Shown here: positions 57,073-64,000 of the stretch, piece after piece
Layout of the letters: each line of letters starts with the position of its first letter
How positions within the stretch are numbered: position 1 is the first letter of the stretch
Origin: Thamnidium elegans
Taxonomy: Eukaryota > Mucoromycota > Mucoromycetes > Mucorales > Mucoraceae
Length of the DNA stretch: 64,000 bases
Direction: 5' to 3'
Assembly: GCA_025201345.1 (NCBI GenBank)
Contig: JAIXMG010000042.1
Span: 62,001 to 126,000, forward strand
The notes under the pieces: generated by a model
Databases searched by the model: none
The model's input: the letters and a program-made list of their open reading frames with translations, nothing else
Told to the model about the DNA's origin: nothing
Translations under genes and position numbers: made by a program

Positions 57073-59320
57073 TTTTTAAAGTTTTAAGTTTTTAGTATAT
57101 ATGTGTGTATACAAACAAATAAAAAAGAGAAAACTATATAAAGCGAAAATATCTTTTTATATCCGTATTTCTCTTCCGATACAAAACGACAAGAAACCAT
57201 GGTTATTTAGGGGTCTCACTGTGATCGGTGAATAACAACATTTTTTAACCATGACAAATAATGCATATTAATAAATAGTGGCTTGGAGTATTTTTTTTTT
57301 TTTTTTGCATACATGCATTTCTCTCTGATTCCAAGGAATAACCTTAAATCCTCATAAAAATAAGGAAGTCGCTAGAAATACAAGCTAGATTTGTACAGTA
57401 CATAGTATCTTTTATCACTGTTGTATATTTTTTGTCATTTTTTGCTGGCGTAGATGACTCAAACTACCGAAACATAAAACGCATGTTTGGGACGTTATGT
57501 TTTCATTAGTTACGCAAACATTCACGGCTCCAGCATGTATGTTCTCCATCTGCCGCCATACCGCCTAAAACCTTTGATACGAGAGTCAACACCTGTGCCT
57601 ATATTCATGATAAACATCAATAGCCTTTTCTTCTTGCTTTCACGCTTCGGAAAGACGAACACTCGACTTATACTCTTCTGTTTGTACTACATTTTGACCT
57701 TTTGTTGTAAAACGTTTCTTCCGATGCAAGCTTTTAGAAAAAGACTTATCGCCACACCTATGATATATATCATTAGAGCTAATAGCAAGAGTTTATAGTG
57801 GTGCAATAAAGAGTTCTTCGAGTTTTTCATCATCTACATCTACTATCATTGTTAGCTAACATATTACACATGACATAAATAATTTATAACTTGATACATG
57901 CGTTCGGTTGCCAAAAATCGGGTAGTAATTGTATAACTTAATGTAGTTTTGAAATCTTTTCACGTTAAGTCTACATGTTTCAGTCATATTTACTAAGCCA
58001 TTGTCCGTTCCACCGAAATGAGTATCGTGTGAAAACAGTAGATCATCACTTGAAACGACATTATTAGCTTTTTGCAAACACAATCTGCTGGTCTGATTGA
58101 TTTTAATTTTTCTTTTACCATTGCTTTCTTTTTTTTTAGAGTACCTTGATAAGTATAACTCTACGTTTCTTTTGTAACTTATGTGTGACTTCGGCAATTA
58201 TATCATTTACTTCTTGTTTTCTCTGCTTTTCATTCGTGATCTCAGTATGCAATCTCTCTTTATCACCTCTATCTTTCCAGCCATTTTTGCGCTTATAAAA
58301 TTTATTTTTCTCTAAAGCTTCATTTATTTCCTTGCAAAGTTCTCTATATTCATAAGCACTTCAGCGGCAGTGAAGTTATCATCTGCTAAAATCTCCAAAT
58401 CGAGAGCATTATCCGTCTTAACAATATTTTTGCTTTGAGTAAAAGACAGTTTCTTCTATAAGAACAAAACGTTAATTTGAATTCATCTGTATATAGGTAA
58501 ATTAATACATACCTCATTCTTCAGAACAGTATCGTAAGTTTTAATCCTATTTGAACATCAGTCTGTCCGTTGGTACCATTTATTTTTCTTGTCGAGATCG
58601 ATATTTTCAGTTTCTGCCTTTCCAATATACATGTTATATTTACGACGTTCGCCATCAAATAAATTTCACTTTTGGCTCCTTGATAAATTGACGAGAGAAA
58701 TTTTATGAACAGGAATAGGCTCGACATAGTCTGTTTCAATAGTTCTTGTTTGCCTTTTAGTTTTTTGTTAAGCTTTTCTTGGATGTACTGTCTCTTTTTT
58801 TCTTCCCTAGAAGGAGTAATGTGAATGTGTAGCAAGACTAGTAGGAAACGATTGAACGGCTTTTTAAATCTTGTAGTAGAGCTCCACATATTGCAAAAAA
58901 CTAACTATACTTTTTTTTGAATTTTATAAAGGTAAGTAAAAAGTAGTACGCTACACTTTCTTATCTGAACATGTAAATAGAATGTGTATCAAGAATTCCC
59001 CCCTTTTTTATCGAAACTTGCTTCAGATTCTTTTAAAAAAACGTTTTGTATAGGATGTGTATCTAAATTTTGTTTTAAAGCTCCACGCGCACCAAAACAT
59101 TTGCTACTGATTTGGCTTAAATGTTTTGTTCTTCATCAAATTGTGGCGAATCTACTACATCTGTTTCAAGATTAATTGAGTTTTAATTGTACTTCCCGTG
59201 TGTCAAATTCCTTCCATTTTGCAGGTGAGTCATCTAAACTTTCTTTTTTTTTATTCCCTTTCATATATTTTACCCTTTCTCTTTTCTCTTTTGTATTTCT
59301 GAAAAAAAAAAAAAAAAAAA
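57073..59320. other. Gene-poor region with transposon-like relic
   Basis: 2.2 kb between the GPI-type gene and glutamate 5-kinase, mostly occupied by the minus-strand relic. The last 100 nt before 59321 hold a pyrimidine tract ending in a run of A. Confidence 0.6.
57340..59170 (-). pseudogene. Decayed TnpB/Fanzor-like gene, near full length
   Basis: On the minus strand several frames give, in the right order, TDNGLVNMTETC (about 58016-57980), IGTGVDSRIKGFRRYGGRW (57602-57549), VTNENITSQTC (57513-57481), a CVLCF pair and YCTNLAC (57404-57381). This resembles RuvC-like pieces and the zinc ribbon of TnpB/Fanzor-type proteins. Upstream open pieces include SSLFLFIKFLSSIYQGAKSE (near 58700) and, after an apparent intron, KLSFTQSKNIVKTDNALDLE. 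Stops and frameshifts interrupt all parts, and the RD-x-x-SA end is lost. Confidence 0.55.
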
Positions 59321-60698
59321 ATGCTTCATAAAAACCAATATAATACTCATCGTACCAACAAGTCTTCTCTTACTATTGTTGTCAAGATTGGTACCTCTTC
59401 TATTTGCAATGAGCTCACTCACTTCCCTTTATTATCCAACCTATCTGGCTTAGTCGAAGCTGTCCTGCACCTTAGATCTCAGGGCCACCGTGTTGTACTT
59501 GTCACCAGTGCTGCTGTAGGTACCGGTCTTCGACGATTAAATATGGCTGAAAAACCTTCCAAGTTAGCTGCCAGACAAGTAGGTTTTTCTAATATCTCTC
59601 TCACTCTCTCTCTAACCTAATTTCCTTTTGTAGGCTGTTGCGGCAGTTGGACAAGGTAGATTAATGGCTTTATATGATGATTTATTTGGTCAATTCGGTC
59701 AACCCGTTGCTCAAATCTTATTAACAAAAAATGATCTTGCTGATGTAAGTATATTGGATTATAGTACTTTTTTGGATACTTATTATTATAATTAGCGTTC
59801 ACAATACCTTAATGCAGTCAATTGCTTAGAAGAACTTTTAGATATGGGCGTTGTACCTATTGTAAATGAAAATGATACCATTTCTACTCAAGGTATTCGT
59901 TTTGGTGATAACGATACATTATCTGCTGTGATGGCTGGTATGATTAAAGCCGATTATCTCTTTTTATTGACAGATGTAGACTGTCTTTATACCGATAATC
60001 CTCGTACAAACCCTGAAGCTAAACCTGTACTTGTATGTGATGACATGGTAAAACTTAGAGAGCAAGGTAACCCAAAAAAAAAAATCATAAAAAAAATGCC
60101 TAAACTTATATCCAAGTGTACAGTATCCGTGTCATCTATGGGATCATCTCTTGGTACAGGTGGCATGGCAACCAAGTTAATTGCTGCTGATCTTGCTATT
60201 GCAGCCGGAGTTATAACCATTATCACCAATGGATCGAAGCCAAAGAACATTTTTGAAATTATAGAAGCCGACAGGTTAGATGCTACAGAAGGAAAGCATC
60301 CTCTTCACACACGATTTACTGCCAAGGATAACCCGCTCTTGGATCGTAAGTGGTGGATTCAATACGGATTACATACTGCTGGAAGTGTCTTTGTGGATGA
60401 AGGAGCAGCTAAAGCAATGTTAACACCTCGCATTAAATCCAGTTTATTTGCCGCTGGTATTGTGGATGTACAAGGATCATTTGTTGCACAGCAAGCAGTA
60501 CAAATTATATACCGTAAAAAGAAGGGTGATTCAGTTGAAGATATTGTGATTGGTAAAGGTATTGTCAATTATTCCAGTATAGAAATTTCTCGTATCAAGC
60601 GTTGTCGTAGTACCGAAATCCCTAATATCTTGGGTTATGTCGATTCTGATTGTGTTATTCACAGAGATAATTTAGTTCGAACTGCCCAAGATGTTTAA
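59321..60698 (+). CDS. PRO1: Glutamate 5-kinase with PUA domain
   Basis: Exons 59321-59578, 59634-59744, 59796-60066 and 60124-60698 give 404 residues. Kinase motifs are [41 protein letters not shown] and [16 protein letters not shown]. The PUA domain is C-terminal ([33 protein letters not shown]). It phosphorylates glutamate in proline biosynthesis. The third intron (60067-60123) is 57 nt, in frame and stop-free; removing it joins LREQ to VSVSSMGSS, as the shorter family members need. Confidence 0.94.
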
Positions 60699-60732
60699 AA
60701 AAATCGTTCTTTTTTTTTTATTATTTATATAA

Positions 60733-63139
60733 TTAAAAACTCATTAACTTTTTCAATTCATATAATCTTCTATGTAATTCTTCTTTATCGTTTTCACTTT
60801 GAGCATATCTTATCTTAATATCAATTAATATTGATTCTGCTTTTTGTAATTGATCTTCTAGTGATGAATTCTTTCCAATCAACGCTGCGTTTTCACTACA
60901 AAATCCTTCAAATTCATCTTTTGTCTTTGCTTCAATTTCTATAGGCACTGCCTTGACTTTGGTTTCTAATGATTCAACCAGTATTGAAAGTGAACTCCCC
61001 TCATCTTTTAAATTATTTAATTGATCCATCGTTTCATTTAACTGTCCTCGTACATCATGATCCTCCTTTTTTAATATATCCGTCTTTTCTTGTAACATAT
61101 CCATTTGCTTTTTCAATGCATTGTTGGTCTTTTGTAATTCATCCATAATATTTGCATCCGCTAATTCCTTTTGAAGTTGTGATTTATATTCTTTTTCAAG
61201 TTGTAATAATCTTTTAGCTGAGAATTCGAGCTCGCAGGCATCGCTTACAAAGCGACGATCGTCATCCTAATTTTTTTTTTTTTTTTAAATGGTAAATAAA
61301 AACATAAATATTCCTTACAATTATAATTAATTTTTACCTTGTATTCTTCAAATAATCCATTCTTTAAAAAATCTAACAAGTGCTCGAAATCAAGACCCAA
61401 GATAGTGGTCTGATTCTTTTTTAACAATGCAATAGCAAATTTAAAGATGGACCCAATACCTTCTGTGAAAATTACATCGTAAATTCGGAACACAAGGTTT
61501 AACGGAAACTTGTATGCAAATAAAGTCATAAACCATTGAGAAGCATACATTGTTGAATTGATACCTTGTTCATTCAGGTGACGGGAGACATGAGGCAAAT
61601 GCTCTTTTACAAGTTCATCAAATTGGTATAAGCGTAATTGAAGTCCATCCATTTCCGGTGTAAAATGACCTCGAAGACCATATTTGTTCATAAGTTGAAT
61701 TAATACACAGAATGCATCTTCATCAGGCATCTATACGCACTTAAAAGTAAGTATACACATCAAATATATATATATATATATACTTCGACTTACATTTAAT
61801 AATAAAGGTCCAACAATAAATGCTAAACCTTGACAGTAACCAACTACATCATCATATAAACTAAAGGCCCTTACAACATTATAAAGACCTTCTTGACCTT
61901 GTCCATCGGTTTCTTTAAAATAAATATGACCAGGAAAAGTACGAGCTAAATCTCTTTGAATCATTTTATCATAGGGACTTGACAATTTTAATAGATCCAT
62001 ATATTTGGAAACCAATTCTTCGTCTTTTGATTTTGCTAATAATTGCCATACCATACCACGAATAGAAGGTGGAATACCAACTCGAATATGTTTAATTAAT
62101 TCCTTATTAATTTTGTTTAGGTTTTGAAAATCACACATAATACCAGCCCAAAAGTCTAATTGTTTGATAATGTAAGTATTACTAAATAAAAATAAAAATA
62201 AAAACTCACCCCAATCATAATCATCACCCTTATTTTGAGATACTAAACTATGTCGAATAGATTGCCTTTTAAGGTTTTTAATAACTTTTGATTTAGGATC
62301 ACTTGTGTTAGAATAATTCAATTGTTCCATTTGAGCTAATAAAGCTTCTTGAAATCCGGGTAATGGGGAAATAATACTAGTGGGTCTAGATAATCTCTTT
62401 TGTCGTGTTACAAATGAATCAGAAGGTCTCGGTGCCCCTACAATAATAGCTGGTGCTGAATTTTGTTTAGAAGGTCTACGAGAGGATGCAGGTGAAGTAT
62501 TTAATGAAGAGGATGATCTAAAGGGTGACCAAAGTGTAAAGATAGATCTGGTAGAAGTAATTGATTCGGTATCTGAAGATTCATCAATAATAGTGTCTTT
62601 AGGTGGAGGAGTAGGAGTACGTACACGAGTAGGTACAGGAGTAGTAGTAATTTGTGGTTTTTTACCGCTTACTAAAGCGCTTGTTATTATTTTAAGCGGA
62701 TTGTATGCTTCCACTGTTGCTGTTTTATTATTAGAGGGTACATCATCAAGCGAAATATCGTTCATATCTGAAAATGAAACAGAACTTAATTTATGAGATA
62801 GTTTTCTTTCTAGCATAGGTGCATCATTATCTATATTAATGGTTGGCGGTGGCGTCATTACTGTATCTTCGGATAATGTGCGTAGTGGTTTTTCGAAATA
62901 ATTTGTTGTATCGTCTACTGATGATATAGAGGATGATGATTCTGAATTTTGTCTTAATACCTTTGGTTGATCCAAGTTAACTGAGTCTAGAAATTAAATT
63001 AGTTTACTTGTAAAATATAAAAATTATTCTTTTTACTTGTCTCATCACTTGAATCATCTGAATAAAACGTAACTGTCTCTTGCTCTTCTGCGATAAACTC
63101 TTTTTCTATCTTGTTAGTTTCTACTGCAACTGTTGTCAT
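60733..63139 (-). CDS. TBC-domain Rab-GAP with coiled coil (Gyp5/EVI5-like)
   Basis: Exons in transcript order are 63139-63037, 62986-62210, 62155-61794, 61730-61338 and 61266-60733, giving 722 residues. The N-terminal 280 residues are disordered and Ser/Pro-rich. The TBC domain has IPPSIRGMVWQLLA, the catalytic Arg motif IQRDLARTFPGH and Gln motif YCQGLAFIVGPLLL, and ends near NLVFRIYDVIFTEG. A coiled coil follows (DELQKTNNALKKQMDMLQEK). TBC proteins speed GTP hydrolysis by Rab GTPases in trafficking. The intron 62209-62156 (54 nt) is in frame and stop-free. Convergent with glutamate 5-kinase, 34 bp apart. Confidence 0.9.
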
Positions 63140-63326
63140 TGTATTAAAAGGACGATGATGAAAAAGAAAAAGCAATAAAAAAAAAGAAAAAGAAAAAAAG
63201 GAAAGAATTTATACACGAGGGAGGTACAATTGAAATTAAATGTTTTAAGTCTTAAAACGGCCCTGTTTTTTTTTTCTCTTCATGCGGCATTTGAACCCTT
63301 TCTCTTTCTTTCTAATTCAAAAAAAA
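63140..63326. promoter_or_regulatory. Divergent promoter, TBC Rab-GAP / small membrane protein
   Basis: 187 nt between diverging starts, purine-rich next to the minus-strand start and pyrimidine-rich before 63327. No operator recognised. Confidence 0.5.
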
Positions 63327-63864
63327 ATGCTGTTTGTATTAATATCATTATTTATTTCTATGGCTGAAGCTGCAGAAATAAAAATGTTTTGTAAATGTTT
63401 TTGTGGTTCAAATTCAACTATTTTTGAAATACCTACATTTGACCCAAAGCCTTGTGCTAATTGTACAAAGCAATTCTGTTTGGATAATGTAAAGGATGGC
63501 ATTTGTGACGGAATTGCTGACGCTACCTGTCCTAGTAACGACTTCAAGACAGCTTGTTTTGGTATGTCTTTCGACTCATCTAATAAAAAGAAAGAAAGAA
63601 AAACTAACCATTTATCTGTATAAGCTCGCGATTCATATAAAGACGAAATCATTGTCAATTCATTCTTATGTATTACCGTAGGTTTAGTCTTGTTTGCTGT
63701 AATTCGGCCTCACTTTGAAAAGTGGAAAAAGGTAAATATGACAACAGGAGTGTATATAAAAAAAAAGGGAGGGGGGAAGGGAAAAAAAAACTCTCTTTAA
63801 ATCGTTAAATAAATAGAGCCGCATAACCCGTGCCCAATATGAATCTGTATCAAATATTGAGTAA
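63327..63864 (+). CDS. Small Cys-rich type I membrane protein
   Basis: Three exons, 63327-63561, 63625-63731 and 63817-63864, give 129 residues. A signal peptide (MLFVLISLFISMAEAAE) leads a short ectodomain with about ten Cys (MFCKCFCGSN, PCANCTKQFC, ICDGIADATC, ACF), likely disulphide bonded. A single hydrophobic helix (NSFLCITVGLVLFAVI) and a basic cytosolic tail end in SVSNIE. I do not recognise a named family. The splice junctions keep frame and the topology is coherent, so the gene model is likely right. Confidence 0.7.
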
Positions 63865-64000
63865 GAATACAATTCAATGTACATAATGTATCAAAAAAAA
63901 ACAATAAAATACCTATCACCACCACTACCAACAACAAAAAGATATGTAACAATGCGTGATGCGATATGAAAAACAGCTCGTGTTTTTATCTTAATAAAAA

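Overview
This is an intron-rich, very AT-rich eukaryotic window that most resembles an early-diverging fungus of the Mucoromycota, probably Mucorales. The evidence is short introns (about 50 to 100 nt) with A- or T-homopolymer runs, close gene packing, fungal protein sets (CYS3-type bZIP, PEX10, Ytp1-like protein, SNT2-like factor, peroxisomal Lon, cytochrome c peroxidase, UTP4) and relics of transposon families that I associate with Mucorales. The taxonomic call is inference. I saw no rRNA, tRNA or CRISPR array. I rebuilt gene models by hand from splice sites and reading frame. Nearly all multi-exon models join to a whole number of codons, which supports them; the FetB-like gene and the first exon of the LEUNIG-like gene do not join cleanly.

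Layout: 0-5 kb holds a FetB/UPF0014-like permease cut by the left edge, a RING-CH membrane protein, a bZIP factor with an unusual 3' repeat array, and PEX10. 5-16 kb holds a Ytp1-like membrane protein, an 11-exon SNT2-like chromatin protein, an unrecognised coiled-coil protein, an acetyl-CoA acetyltransferase and an unrecognised Ser/Pro-rich protein. 17-28 kb holds CEP104, a CRIB-domain protein, a TRIC-like channel, an ornithine cyclodeaminase-like protein, an RNase H-like protein lacking its catalytic acids, and cytochrome c peroxidase. 28-36 kb holds SEC61 alpha flanked by transposon relics, a PTC7-like phosphatase, UDP-glucose dehydrogenase and a LITAF-domain protein. 36-48 kb holds a CAP protein, a Dph6-like ATPase, an acyl-CoA-binding/ankyrin protein, UTP4, an F-box protein, peroxisomal Lon and mitochondrial enoyl reductase. 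49-64 kb holds a LEUNIG-like corepressor with long glutamine tracts, a CDF metal transporter, a GPI-type surface protein, glutamate 5-kinase, a TBC Rab-GAP and a small Cys-rich membrane protein.

The genes are mostly unrelated housekeeping functions and do not form a metabolic cluster. Five gene pairs are divergent over 168-324 bp and several convergent pairs are separated by fewer than 120 bp. The most unusual content is three separate decayed genes with TnpB/Fanzor-like C-terminal signatures, the nine-copy TTCAACAT array after the bZIP gene, the catalytically dead RNase H fold, CEP104 in what looks like a non-flagellated fungus, and a fungal protein with the complete plant LEUNIG architecture.
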